Translations under genes and position numbers: made by a program
The notes under the pieces: model-generated
Database searches by the model: none
What the model saw: only the letters and a program-made list of their open reading frames with translations
What the model was told of the DNA's origin: nothing
Shown here: positions 34,041-42,677 of the stretch, in pieces
How the letters are laid out: each line of letters opens with the position of its first letter
Numbering within the stretch: position 1 is the stretch's first letter
Source: Enhygromyxa salina
Lineage (GTDB): Bacteria > Myxococcota_A > Polyangia > Nannocystales > Nannocystaceae
Length of the DNA stretch: 64,000 nt
Assembly (NCBI RefSeq): GCF_002994635.1
Contig: NZ_PVNL01000047.1
Coordinates: 31,335 to 95,334, forward strand
Reading direction: 5' to 3'

Positions 34041-34712
34041 ATGACACGACGCCGACAGAGCGACGAAGAGCGCCTCTTCGCCCTGCAAGAGGCCTTAGGG
34101 GACCCCTCCACCACCTGGGGCGAGGTCCTCAACCGCCTCGTCTTCTGTCCAGATGGACTTGTTCTCGAGCGAGCGCTCGAGCTCGTCGAGGCCGTCGTCG
34201 AGCGCTGGCCCGCGGCGACTCGCGCCCCCTCTCGCTTTGTCCTGCGCCAGCTCATGGCGGGCCACGTTCGCCCCTACCTCCGGCTCCTCCGCGTCCTCGA
34301 CATCCGCCCCCTGCATCCGATCCGCGATCGAAACGCGCTCCTTCGCCGGATGATCCGGGAGGGCGGAGTGCGCGAGCTGCAGACCTTCCGGGCTCGCTAC
34401 AGCGACGGCGATCAGCTCATCGACACCTTGCTCCGGTCGATCCACGGCCTTCAGGTCATCTATATAGGCGGCAGCCATGTCGGTCCGGCCGCCGCCCAAG
34501 CGCTCGCTCAAAGCCCGTCGATGTCAGGGCTGCGCTACCTCTCGCTCCACAACAACAGCATCGGCGATGGCGGAGCCGAAGCGCTGCTCGCCTCTCCATA
34601 CCTCCGCGAGCTGCGCTGGCTGAACCTCTACCGCAACGGGATTTCGGGCGCGCTGCGCGACGCGATCAAGCGCGCACCGCAGTGGCAGGGCGCGCAGATC
34701 ATCCTCGGCTAG
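34041..34712 (+). CDS. leucine-rich-repeat protein, 223 aa
   Basis: The C-terminal third has two or three LRRs of the ribonuclease-inhibitor type: LRYLSLHNNSIGDGGAEALL and LRWLNLYRNGISGALRDAI, preceded by a degenerate unit (LQVIYIGGSHVGPAAAQAL). The N-terminal 120 residues are helical and basic (TRRRQSDEERLFALQEAL, LRVLDIRPLHPIRDRNALLR). LRRs mediate protein binding; the partner is unknown. It is the only intact gene inside the insertion between the two repeat copies, so it may be a passenger. The ATG at 34041 has AGAAGGA about 12 bases upstream. Confidence 0.75.
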   Translation: MTRRRQSDEERLFALQEALGDPSTTWGEVLNRLVFCPDGLVLERALELVEAVVERWPAATRAPSRFVLRQLMAGHVRPYLRLLRVLDIRPLHPIRDRNALLRRMIREGGVRELQTFRARYSDGDQLIDTLLRSIHGLQVIYIGGSHVGPAAAQALAQSPSMSGLRYLSLHNNSIGDGGAEALLASPYLRELRWLNLYRNGISGALRDAIKRAPQWQGAQIILG

Positions 34713-34742
34713 GGAGGGATCACGCGAGGCAGGCGAAGAGCG

Positions 34743-34956
34743 AGCTCGAGCTCGGGCTGTCGATCGCGCAAGCATCCGAGCCATGCCAGGGCGCGAGACC
34801 ACTGCGCGTCGGCGAGCGCACGTGTGAAGCCCGTCACGAGGTCGTCGAGATCACAGGCGCCGTCTTCCACGGCTTCGACACCGTCGAGCTCACGTCCCCA
34901 TTAGCTGACGGCGATCACGTAAATGCAATACCAGATCTGGAACTCAGATGGGTGCT
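34743..34956 (-). pseudogene. direct repeat copy 2: dead 5' fragment of the tail-anchored gene
   Basis: On the minus strand this segment corresponds to the first 58 or so codons of the 31362-32510 gene. The start codon region reads GTGATCGCCGTCAGC followed by TAA, where the intact copy has TAC, so codon 6 is a stop. After the stop the frame still reads WGRELDGVEAVE and DACDLDDLVTGF-like sequence until the match ends. The repeat overlaps the last 13 bases of the SDR gene. The fragment shows that the SDR gene and the hypothetical gene were once adjacent, about 35 bp apart. Confidence 0.85.
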
Positions 34957-35882
34957 TCGGCCGGTTTGAGCAATTGTACGCTCTCGCGCCACAGCTCATC
35001 GCGTAGGTCATCACGAAGAGCGTCCGGCGAGGGTGGCCGGCGGTGGTCGCCGTCGAAGTAGGCGAAGCCCGTGCCGCTCCACTTGGGATCCGATATCAGA
35101 TCCGCCACATGCCCGGCGGCCACCGGAGAGAGCCGCATGTTGTCCACGAAAGGCGTGAGCAGGCGACCGATGACGCGCAAGATCGGCCGCAGTATCGCCG
35201 GAATCTCGCGAGCCAGATCCGTGTCGACCATGAGGCCCGGATCGATCGCAAAGACGTCGACGTCGCCGCCCGACTCTCGCAGCTGCCGTTGCAGCGCGCG
35301 GGCCTGAAGCACGTTGGCGAGCTTGGAGTTCGAATACCGCTGCCGCCCGTCGAGCGTCCGGTGGGTCTCGGGCGCCTCCTCCGGGAGCGCGAGGGCACGG
35401 GTGCCGATCCAGTCGGGCATCGGGATGCCAAAACGACGAGCGAGCCGGTTGTCGGGATCGTGCACGCCGCTGCTCACGATGACGACACGAGCCCCCGCGG
35501 CGAGCCGATCCGCGAGCTCGAGCAGCAGGAGCTGGTGGGACAGGACGTTGACCGCGAAGGTCAGCTCGTAGCCGTCTTTGCTGCGCTGGTCCCTGAGCGT
35601 GTTGATGCCGGCGTTGGCTACAAAGCCGTGCAGGCGAAGCCCCTCGTCTGCCTTCAGCACCTCGACCGCACGCCGCACGTCGGCGAGGTCGGCGAGGTCG
35701 GCCACGAAGGGCCGGGCGTCTCGTCCGGTCTTGGCTCGGATCTCCTGACAGACCGCGTCCACCGCGTCCGGACGGCGGCCGCCGATGAGCAGGTCAAAAC
35801 CGCGGCTTGCGAGGTTGAGCGCGGTCCTGCGGCCGAGGCCGCCGGTAGCACCAGTGATGAGTACATGGCCCTGATTGGTCAT
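34944..35882 (-). CDS. short-chain dehydrogenase/reductase
   Basis: NAD(P)-dependent oxidoreductase of the SDR family, 312 aa. Cofactor motif TGATGGLG (residues 10-17), FVANAG (about 87-92), catalytic Ser in VVIVSSGVHD (about 135), and the YSNSK motif (YxxxK, about 184-188). The size and the C-terminal part resemble retinol-dehydrogenase/WWOX-like SDRs; the substrate is unknown. ATG at 35882. It is divergent from a TetR-type gene with a shared promoter region, so it is probably that regulator's target. Its last codons lie in repeat copy 2. Confidence 0.92.
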   Translation of the reverse strand: MTNQGHVLITGATGGLGRRTALNLASRGFDLLIGGRRPDAVDAVCQEIRAKTGRDARPFVADLADLADVRRAVEVLKADEGLRLHGFVANAGINTLRDQRSKDGYELTFAVNVLSHQLLLLELADRLAAGARVVIVSSGVHDPDNRLARRFGIPMPDWIGTRALALPEEAPETHRTLDGRQRYSNSKLANVLQARALQRQLRESGGDVDVFAIDPGLMVDTDLAREIPAILRPILRVIGRLLTPFVDNMRLSPVAAGHVADLISDPKWSGTGFAYFDGDHRRPPSPDALRDDLRDELWRESVQLLKPAEAPI

Positions 35883-35900
35883 CTAGAATTCCTGTTCGAA

Positions 35901-35945
35901 GGTAGACACTGTGAACTTTACTGGGTAAGGTATACTGTGTCAACC
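35901..35945. promoter_or_regulatory. divergent promoter/operator between SDR and TetR genes
   Basis: On the minus strand TTGACA (complement of 35938-35943) is followed after 17 bp by TAAAGT (complement of 35915-35920), a good sigma-70-like promoter for the SDR gene. Arms GGTAGACAC (35901-35909) and GTGTCAACC (35937-35945) form an imperfect inverted repeat across it, with one mismatch. The layout fits an operator for the divergent TetR-type repressor. On the plus strand TATACT (35931-35936) could be a -10 for the regulator gene. Confidence 0.6.
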
Positions 35946-36554
35946 TTCCTCGTGCCGTTTCCTGCTCGCATCGAACCGGAGGCCCTCGGGCCGCGTGCGC
36001 TCGCCGTGGCCGAGGCCAAGGGCTGGGCCACATGGTCGCTGCGTGACGTCGCCCGCGATCTCGGGGTCACCCCGAACGCGCTCTATCGGCATGTCGGAGA
36101 CCGAGCCGGGCTCGTGGTGCTCATGGGCGAGGCTGCGATCCGGGAGCTGCAGGCGGCGCTGCGACTCGACCACCGTCAGGCCAACCGTTCACCGGACACC
36201 GACGTGCTCGACATGTGTCGTCGGTTTCTTCGGTTCGCGATGGAGCGCCCTCACGCCTTCGATGCCTTGAATCAGGCCAAGCCGGCGATCGAGCATCCGT
36301 CACACGACGCCTGGGTCGAGCTGTGGGTCGACGTGCGCGACATCGTCAAGGCGGAGACGCCCAACGCTGCCGACGCCGCCTCGTTCGCGCTGTGGGCCTT
36401 CCTTCTCGGTCGGGTCGAGCTCGCCCGCGGCGTGGCATCGCGCGCGAGCGTCGAGGCGGGGCTCGAGCACGCGGTGACGGCCCTACTCGCGGGCTTTCGA
36501 GCGATCTCGCCGGTCCCTTCGCCGCTCCCGCCACACGTGCGGCTCGACGACTGA
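35937..36554 (+). CDS. TetR-family transcriptional regulator
   Basis: 205 aa. The N-terminal helix-turn-helix is recognisable: RALAVAEAKGWATWSLRDVA then LGVTPNALYRHVGDRAGLVV (about residues 20-62), with the usual NALYRHV recognition-helix pattern. The C-terminal ligand/dimer domain (VLDMCRRFLRFAMERPHAFD, FALWAFLLGRVELARGV) is of the TetR_C_33-like kind. GTG at 35937 with AAGG at good spacing is chosen; GTG at 35952 is possible. It probably represses the divergent SDR gene and itself. Confidence 0.87.
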   Translation: MSTFLVPFPARIEPEALGPRALAVAEAKGWATWSLRDVARDLGVTPNALYRHVGDRAGLVVLMGEAAIRELQAALRLDHRQANRSPDTDVLDMCRRFLRFAMERPHAFDALNQAKPAIEHPSHDAWVELWVDVRDIVKAETPNAADAASFALWAFLLGRVELARGVASRASVEAGLEHAVTALLAGFRAISPVPSPLPPHVRLDD

Positions 36555-36586
36555 CTAGTAGCCCCGAGCGGGCGACCAACGACAGC

Positions 36587-38095
36587 TCACGACACCAGCG
36601 CGATCGGCCGAATCCGACTCACCCCCCGAGCGATCGGCCCCGTCACCAGCGCGCACACCAACACGGCGATCCCAGTCGGGATCAGCAGATCAGCAAACAC
36701 GAACGCGACCGGCAGGTGGTCGATCATATAAATGTCCGCGTCCAGCTCCAGCCGCAGCATCGACAGCGCGAACAAGCTCAGCGCGCCGAGCCCCAGCCCG
36801 AGCACCGACCCCGCCAGCCCGATCCCCACGCCGACGCTCTCGAACACCCAAAACAGCTGGCGCGGCTTGGCCCCGAGCGCCGCGAGCACCCCGATATGCC
36901 GACGCTCGCGCCGAACCATGAGCAGCAGCGCGCCGAGCAGCGAGCCCGAAGCCACGAGCACGATCAAGCTCAGGACCAGGACCAGCAGCGCCTTGGTCTG
37001 GCGGATCGAATTCAAGGTCGCCGACCGCTCGCCCCAGCTCGACGCCCGGTACCACGGCAACAAGCGCTGGTCCGTGCGCGGGCGATTGAGCTCGACGGTG
37101 AGCTCCCTCGCGATCGGCAGCGCGGTGCCCAGCCGCGCGCGCTCGAACTCCATCTCGATCCCAGACGCCCGCGCCTGACCAAACACGACCGCCTGCGCGG
37201 CGGTGATGTGGACCAGGACGAAGCTGGCGTCGAACTCGGCGAACCCGGTGTCGAGCAGGCCGAGCACCTCGAACTCGCCAAAGCTGGGCTCGTCCATGCT
37301 CTCGCTCGGGTCCTCGTCCTGGCGAATGCTGGCCGGCACGACCAGGCGCACGCGCGAGCCGGGCCGCGCGCCGAGGCGTCGCGCGAGGCGGGTGCCGAGC
37401 ACGATCCCCGGCAACGTGCGCGGACCGGCCGGGCGCAGCGAGTCGAAGTCACCGACGGCGAACAGCTCTCGGGTGGAGGAGAAGCCGGCGAGCCGCTGTG
37501 GATCGACGCCCTTGATGCTCACGATCACCGGAGACTGATCGCTGTCCGACTCGGCGCTGGCGCTCTCGGTCTCGCCCCCGGTCTCGCCCCCGGTCTCGCT
37601 GGAGTCGACCACGACGATCGCACCCACACCAAACACGAACGGCGAGGCCGCGCGAACCCGGGGGTCACGCTCGAGCTGCTCCGCGACAGCTTCGTACTCA
37701 TAGAAGTCCAGGCCGTACTTGCTGACCATCGCGTGGCCGTTGAGCCGGGCGAGCGAGGACACCAGCAGGCCCTCGATCCCCGAGCCCACGCCCAACACCA
37801 CAAACAGGCTCGCAACCCCGAGCGCGAGCCCGAGCACGGCGACCACCAACATCGCGCGCAGGTGTACGATCAACGCGGCCGACAACAGCGCGAAGCCGGC
37901 CAGCCAGAACCCGGCGACGATCCCCGGCCCCCGCCAGCCCACGCCCAGTCCGAGCCCGGTGAGCGCGAGGCCAGCGAGGCTAGCCCAGGCGAGTCGACGC
38001 GCCCACGTGGGCGCCGTGTCCTGACGCAGGATCAGCCGCGACGCCACCAACACGATGAACCCACCCCGGCCAGGCGCAGCACCAGCACCAGACAT
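36587..38095 (-). CDS. FtsX/LolC-like ABC transporter permease
   Basis: 502 aa. Starts with a short soluble part and three closely spaced hydrophobic segments (LAWASLAGLALTGLGLGVGW, IVAGFWLAGFALLSAALIV, MLVVAVLGLALGVASLFVV). A periplasmic MacB-type domain follows (about 115-365, with SIKGVDPQRLAGF and PGIVLGTRLARRLGARPGSR). The FtsX block comes last (LVLVLSLIVLVASGSLLGAL, RRERRHIGVLAALGAKPRQL, three TMs). LolC/E-type permeases extract lipoproteins from the inner membrane or export other hydrophobic substrates. It follows the next permease gene by 6 bp. No ATPase (LolD/MacB) is encoded here. Confidence 0.85.
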   Translation of the reverse strand: MSGAGAAPGRGGFIVLVASRLILRQDTAPTWARRLAWASLAGLALTGLGLGVGWRGPGIVAGFWLAGFALLSAALIVHLRAMLVVAVLGLALGVASLFVVLGVGSGIEGLLVSSLARLNGHAMVSKYGLDFYEYEAVAEQLERDPRVRAASPFVFGVGAIVVVDSSETGGETGGETESASAESDSDQSPVIVSIKGVDPQRLAGFSSTRELFAVGDFDSLRPAGPRTLPGIVLGTRLARRLGARPGSRVRLVVPASIRQDEDPSESMDEPSFGEFEVLGLLDTGFAEFDASFVLVHITAAQAVVFGQARASGIEMEFERARLGTALPIARELTVELNRPRTDQRLLPWYRASSWGERSATLNSIRQTKALLVLVLSLIVLVASGSLLGALLLMVRRERRHIGVLAALGAKPRQLFWVFESVGVGIGLAGSVLGLGLGALSLFALSMLRLELDADIYMIDHLPVAFVFADLLIPTGIAVLVCALVTGPIARGVSRIRPIALVS

Positions 38096-38101
38096 CGGCG
38101 G

Positions 38102-40060
38102 TCACTCGTAGCGCAGCCCTTCGACCGGGCGCAGCCGCGCGGCCCGCAGCGAGGGCGGGATCGTGGCGATGAAGCAGATCACCAGGCCCAGCCCCAAGAT
38201 CCAGGCGATCTGAACCAGGCTGATCTCGACTGGCAGCTGCTCGATGAAGTAGACCTCGGGATCCAGGGTGTAGCCATACAGCTGGACCAGCCAGCACATC
38301 ACGAGGCCAAACACGACCCCGGCGAGCGAGCCCGCCAGGCCGATCGTCATGCCCGTGACCTGGAAGATCCGCGCGACCTGAGGCCCGGTCGCGCCCATCG
38401 ACATGATGATCGCGACCTCGGGGGTCCGCCGGATCACCATGGTCCACAGCGCGGACAGGACGTTGAAGCTGGCCACGAAGATCACCAGCGAGAGGATCAC
38501 CGTGATGATGTTCTTCTGGGTCCGGATCGACGAGAACAGGTTCTCGTTGAGCTTTTGCCACTCGAGCACGGAGTACTCGGCCATCTCGGTGGTGTTGAGC
38601 GCGTCTCGGATCGCGGCGCCGACCTCTTCGGCCATGTCCTGATCCGAGAGGCGCAGGTCGACGCCCGAGACGATGTCCTTACCCCGGAACTTGAAGCGCT
38701 GCAGCTCCTTGATGTCGACGTAGACGAGCCGGCTGTCGTACTCCTGAAACCCAGCCTGAAACACGCCAGCGACTAGGTAATAGACGAATTTAGGCTCTTC
38801 GCTGTGGTCGAAGGTCGCGCCGGGATCGACCAGGCGGACGATGTCGCCCTCGCCCAGATCGAGCTCGCGGGCGAGCCCAACACCGATGAAGATGGTCGGC
38901 AGCGAGCTGGTGTCGATCCGATCCTGAACGGGGATGTCCAGGGTCGCGTCGGGCGGGTCCTCCCACACGTCATCATCGATGTGGGTGCGACCGATGCGAA
39001 ACGGATCTTCGCCGTGCTCGGTCGTGTTCCACCGGGTGATCGCGTCGTCGTACCAGCCGGGACCGCGCGGATCGGGGGTCGCGGCGATCACCTGCGGCAG
39101 GTCCCCGTCGGCGCGGTCGGGCACTGGCATCAGCTCGTAGCTGCTGCGCAGATCCGTGAGCGGGATGACCCGGCCGCTGCCGCGCTCGAGGTGCGGGGGC
39201 AGATCGATGACCTGATCGGCCGTGCTCGGCTCGATGCCCTTGACCAACACGCTGGCGAGCTTGACGTCGCTGCCGGCCACGCCCGCGCCGCCCGGCGAGC
39301 CCTCGGTGACGGGTCCGCCCGTGTAGGGCGCCAGCGCCATCGCGTAATAGACGAACGGGCTCGCGCCCTCGACCCCGGGCAGGGTCCGCAGCCAGCCCTC
39401 GAACCGCCGATACTCGGAGATGCCGAACGCCCGGGTGACGTTGATGTGGGCGTAGACGCCCAGGACCCGGCGCTCGAACTCGTGCTGAAAGCCGGTCGCA
39501 ACCGACTGCACGACCAACAAGGCCGCGACCCCGAGCACGACGCCGATGATCGAGGTGGTGCCGAACACCGAGAAGCGCTGGCCGATCAGCACGAGCAAGC
39601 CGGCGAAGCTGGCGACGGCCACGTAGAACACCAGTCCCACGCGCAGCGGCTTGAACAGCTCGAGCATCGCCGCGTCGTCGCGGTCCACTGTGTAGTTGAA
39701 GCCGACCAGCGCGATCAGCCCGAGCGCGGCCGTGATCCAGAACAGCGCCAGCCAAAAGGGTCCGCGCGTCCACACCGGGGTCGGCTCGAAGCCCGGATCC
39801 GGGGTCGAGTCCGAGCTCGAGGCCGAGGCCAGCGGGTCGAACCCGGCGCGCCGGATGATCCGCAGACCCACGAGCCGCTCGTAGCCGGTGAACCCGACCA
39901 GCACGAACCTGATGATCAGCAGCGCAAGCGAGATCGCGCCGGCCCAGCCGATGACGCTGACCCAGGTTGGCCCCTCGGTCACGGCCAGCGCGGGCGTACC
40001 CAGCGCGAGCAGATAGAGAGCCGGGAGCGCGGGATGCTCGCGCACCTCACCACGGCTCAT
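38102..40060 (-). CDS. FtsX/LolE-like ABC transporter permease, large
   Basis: 652 aa from the ATG at 40060 (MSRGEVREHP). Four hydrophobic segments before the FtsX-type core, a large periplasmic domain (about 235-500, VLGVYAHINVTRAFGISEYR, IFIGVGLARELDLGEGDIVR), then the FtsX signature IIMSMGATGPQVARIFQVTG and three more TMs. The end PPSLRAARLRPVEGLRYE is typical of LolC/LolE. The order and 6-bp spacing with the next gene suggest a heterodimer. Compared with standard LolE (about 410 aa) the N-terminus has about 170 extra residues with additional membrane segments. The ATPase partner is not in the window. Confidence 0.87.
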   Translation of the reverse strand: MSRGEVREHPALPALYLLALGTPALAVTEGPTWVSVIGWAGAISLALLIIRFVLVGFTGYERLVGLRIIRRAGFDPLASASSSDSTPDPGFEPTPVWTRGPFWLALFWITAALGLIALVGFNYTVDRDDAAMLELFKPLRVGLVFYVAVASFAGLLVLIGQRFSVFGTTSIIGVVLGVAALLVVQSVATGFQHEFERRVLGVYAHINVTRAFGISEYRRFEGWLRTLPGVEGASPFVYYAMALAPYTGGPVTEGSPGGAGVAGSDVKLASVLVKGIEPSTADQVIDLPPHLERGSGRVIPLTDLRSSYELMPVPDRADGDLPQVIAATPDPRGPGWYDDAITRWNTTEHGEDPFRIGRTHIDDDVWEDPPDATLDIPVQDRIDTSSLPTIFIGVGLARELDLGEGDIVRLVDPGATFDHSEEPKFVYYLVAGVFQAGFQEYDSRLVYVDIKELQRFKFRGKDIVSGVDLRLSDQDMAEEVGAAIRDALNTTEMAEYSVLEWQKLNENLFSSIRTQKNIITVILSLVIFVASFNVLSALWTMVIRRTPEVAIIMSMGATGPQVARIFQVTGMTIGLAGSLAGVVFGLVMCWLVQLYGYTLDPEVYFIEQLPVEISLVQIAWILGLGLVICFIATIPPSLRAARLRPVEGLRYE

Positions 40061-40383
40061 CCAGGGTCCGCGAGCGCGCGCGCGAGACGGTCGTGACTTG
40101 CTGTTGGAATCCTGCACGAAACTCGCCGAGGCGTCTCGGGACGCTACTGCCAAGCCCCACGTCGAGCAAGCGTGGGTGTCACGCCCCCGGGCCGACCCCG
40201 GCCGCGGGCAGATCGGCCCACAATTTCATCGCCCCCAAACACACGCGCCGCGCTGGGATAAAAACCCGAGTTCGAGGGCGATGGGCGTCAACTGACGGCT
40301 ACGTAACGCGATCGAGCGAGTTGGCGGGACTGCCGGCAACTCAAATCGACAGCGATCTCGAAGGCTTGGCGAACGTGCAATCC

Positions 40384-40413
40384 TTGACATCAAAACCGGG
40401 CGCGGGCTACGCT
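40384..40413 (+). promoter_or_regulatory. sigma-70-like promoter of the barrel-protein gene
   Basis: TTGACA (40384-40389) is followed after 18 bp by TACGCT (40408-40413), which keeps the TA and final T of a -10 box. It lies 26 bp upstream of the ATG at 40439. The rest of the 380-bp gap back to 40060 holds no gene that I can support. Confidence 0.45.
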
Positions 40414-40438
40414 CTGGTCGATTCTCCCGGAGCACTGC

Positions 40439-41368
40439 ATGCCGCGAAGGTTCCTTTGCTTGTCCGCTCTGGTGGCCACTCTAACCGTCTCTTTTGAGGC
40501 GCAAGCGGGCAAATACGATCTCGATCTGACGCCACTTGGCCAGGTGGACGCCAACAACGGTACCGTGACGCAGGATAACGCTGCGTTTCGGTCCCTATCG
40601 TCTGAAGTCGGGGTGCTCATGGCGCCGAGGCCGGTCGATCCCGCAGACTCCCTGGGTCTGTCGGGCTTCGCGGTGTCTGCCGACGTCACCATCAACACCC
40701 TCAGCGGGGACGCCGACTACTGGCGTGACACGACGCGGGGCAGCCCGAACAACGTCGCGCCATCGCTGCAGATCATGGGTCGCAAGGGCCTGTGGCCCGG
40801 CATCGAGATCGGCGCCGGAGCGACCCACTTGCTGGACAGCCGGATGTGGACCATCGCCGGCTACGGCAAGGTCGCGCTCCACGAGGGCTTCCACCACCTC
40901 CCGATCCCGTCGATCGCGCTGCGCGGCATGTTCTCGCGCCTGCTCGGCTCGAAGGACCTCGACATGACGACGATCTCCGTCGGCGCGTCGCTGTCCCACG
41001 TGTTCGGCGTCGGCAGCACCTTCAACATCACGCCCTACGCCGGCTACGATGCGCTGTTGGTGTTCTCGCGCACGGGGATCCTCGACTCGACCCCCGGCCA
41101 CGACGAGTTCAGCGAGGGCTCGGTGCCGTGCGACAACGGCGATCCAGACTGCAGTCTGCAGTCGGAGTTCGTGTTTCGCCAGCAAGACGTGATCCTGCGC
41201 CATCGGCCCTACGTGGGGATGCGCTTCATCTTCAGCGTGCTGCGGATCGGGCTCGAGGCGATGTTCGTCCCCCCCGGCGGCTCGACTTCGGGCGCAGCGA
41301 CCGGGGATGTCACGGACAGCTCGGGGTTCCAACAGCAGTACACCGTGTCCTTCGGCCTGGACTTCTGA
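40439..41368 (+). CDS. exported protein, probable outer-membrane beta-barrel
   Basis: 309 aa. A signal peptide (FLCLSALVATLTVSFEAQA, cleavage after AQA) precedes alternating hydrophobic/polar strands: AVSADVTINTLSGDADYW, WPGIEIGAGATHLLDS, TTISVGASLSHVFGVG, FNITPYAGYDALLVFS, YVGMRFIFSVLRIGLEAMFV. The C-terminus QQQYTVSFGLDF ends in Phe, the usual barrel-assembly signal. A short loop has a Cys pair (VPCDNGDPDC). Function unknown; porin or surface protein are both possible. Confidence 0.82.
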   Translation: MPRRFLCLSALVATLTVSFEAQAGKYDLDLTPLGQVDANNGTVTQDNAAFRSLSSEVGVLMAPRPVDPADSLGLSGFAVSADVTINTLSGDADYWRDTTRGSPNNVAPSLQIMGRKGLWPGIEIGAGATHLLDSRMWTIAGYGKVALHEGFHHLPIPSIALRGMFSRLLGSKDLDMTTISVGASLSHVFGVGSTFNITPYAGYDALLVFSRTGILDSTPGHDEFSEGSVPCDNGDPDCSLQSEFVFRQQDVILRHRPYVGMRFIFSVLRIGLEAMFVPPGGSTSGAATGDVTDSSGFQQQYTVSFGLDF

Positions 41369-41426
41369 GCCGGACTGCTAATTCGGATAGTTCAGACTTT
41401 CGGCAAGACCCCCGCGGAGACTGTCC

Positions 41427-42545
41427 TTGATCATCGCCTGTCCCGAGTGCACGAGCCCCTTTCAGGTCGTTGACGGCCAGATCGCGGCGCTCGTGCAGGT
41501 TGAGTGCCCGACCTGCAGCTTCCGCATGATCCTCGACTTCGAGGCGGCCAACGACGCCTCGCTGCGCGAGGCCGGCATGAAGCTGGCGCAGGGCTTCCGG
41601 ACTGAGGTCGCGTATCGAGAGGCGGTCGGCCAGCAAGCCGGCGGCTTCGCGCCGCACGACGCCAGGCCCGAGTTGCGGGCGGTGCCCGAACCGACGGCGC
41701 AGCCAGTCGCCGCTCCCGAGCCACGCCCGGAGCCCGCGGTCGAGTCTCGCCCTGAGCCGGTCCGGGTTCCCACCTCCCGGCCCACGTCCGAGCCCGTCGC
41801 CGCGACCCCGCCCGCTGCAGAGCTCGAGTCGGCCAAGCCACCCGTGCGCCCGCGCCCGCGCCCGCGACCCACGCTGATCGCCCAGACCGCGCCGCCGCCG
41901 GTCCGCCAGCCCACCGACTTCACGCCGCCAGAGCAGCCCGAGCCCGCGGACTACGCAGCTCAGGCCGAGGCCCATATCTCGACCCATGTGGGCCCTGCGC
42001 CGCAAGCTGAGCCCGGCGCGCAGCTCGAGTCCTCCGACGATGGCTTCGACGACGGTTTTGCGGTCGACATGGATGATGTCCAGGACGTCGAGATGGACGT
42101 GCCCGACATGGTGCCCGAGCGCCCGCAGCCCGTCCACCGTCCGCCGCACACCCCAGCCCACGACTCGAGCACGGCGCCGACGCCAGCTGACGCGACCCCA
42201 ACGGTCGCCCTCGAGGACTCGGCCCAGGATCTCCTGAAGGATCCGGCCCAGCAGGCGGGCAAAGATCCCGGCAAGCAAGCGGCCCAGGACGCGGCCAAGC
42301 CCAAGAAGAGCGTGCTCGGTGCCGTCCTCAAGGTCGTGCTGCTGTTGCTGCTGCTGCTGGTCGGCGGGCTCATGACCTGGTCGCTGATCGTCAATCAAGA
42401 TCCCGACCCGCGGCGGCTCTTGCAAGAGCAGTTTGGCGTCGACCTTGGGGTCCCCGCAGCGCCGACCGCCGAGCAGCCGGGCGACGCCAGTGGCGACGAC
42501 GACAAGGCCGACGCAGACGGCGGCAAAGACGACGACAACGGCTGA
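41427..42545 (+). CDS. MJ0042-type zinc-ribbon membrane protein
   Basis: 372 aa from a TTG at 41427, with GCGGAGA 7 bases upstream. The zinc ribbon is at the very N-terminus: CPEC (residues 5-8) and CPTC (about 30-33). A long Pro/Glu/Ala-rich low-complexity linker (about 75-280) includes an acidic patch (DDGFDDGFAVDMDDVQD) and ends in a basic stretch. A membrane segment (VVLLLLLLLVGGLMTWSLIV, about 305-325) and a short acidic tail (DDDKADADGGKDDD) follow. Such zinc-ribbon/TM proteins are common in myxobacteria; the function is unknown. The overall layout suggests a cytoplasmic sensor anchored by its C-terminal TM. Confidence 0.8.
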   Translation: MIIACPECTSPFQVVDGQIAALVQVECPTCSFRMILDFEAANDASLREAGMKLAQGFRTEVAYREAVGQQAGGFAPHDARPELRAVPEPTAQPVAAPEPRPEPAVESRPEPVRVPTSRPTSEPVAATPPAAELESAKPPVRPRPRPRPTLIAQTAPPPVRQPTDFTPPEQPEPADYAAQAEAHISTHVGPAPQAEPGAQLESSDDGFDDGFAVDMDDVQDVEMDVPDMVPERPQPVHRPPHTPAHDSSTAPTPADATPTVALEDSAQDLLKDPAQQAGKDPGKQAAQDAAKPKKSVLGAVLKVVLLLLLLLVGGLMTWSLIVNQDPDPRRLLQEQFGVDLGVPAAPTAEQPGDASGDDDKADADGGKDDDNG

Positions 42546-42677
42546 CCCCGCGGTCGCGGCTGGATCTGCGGGGTTGGCTCTGCGGGGTGGGCGTCGGGGC
42601 TGCGCGTGGCCATGGCGGCCAACGTCAGCCATAGTCTTGCTGGCGGGCCAGCCACCTGTCCGCCGATCCGATAAACC

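Noticed and set aside
36215..38776. 853-codon plus-strand open frame
   Set aside because: It is antisense to the FtsX/Lol-like permease genes and Arg/His/Gln/Pro-rich; long open antisense frames are expected at this GC content.
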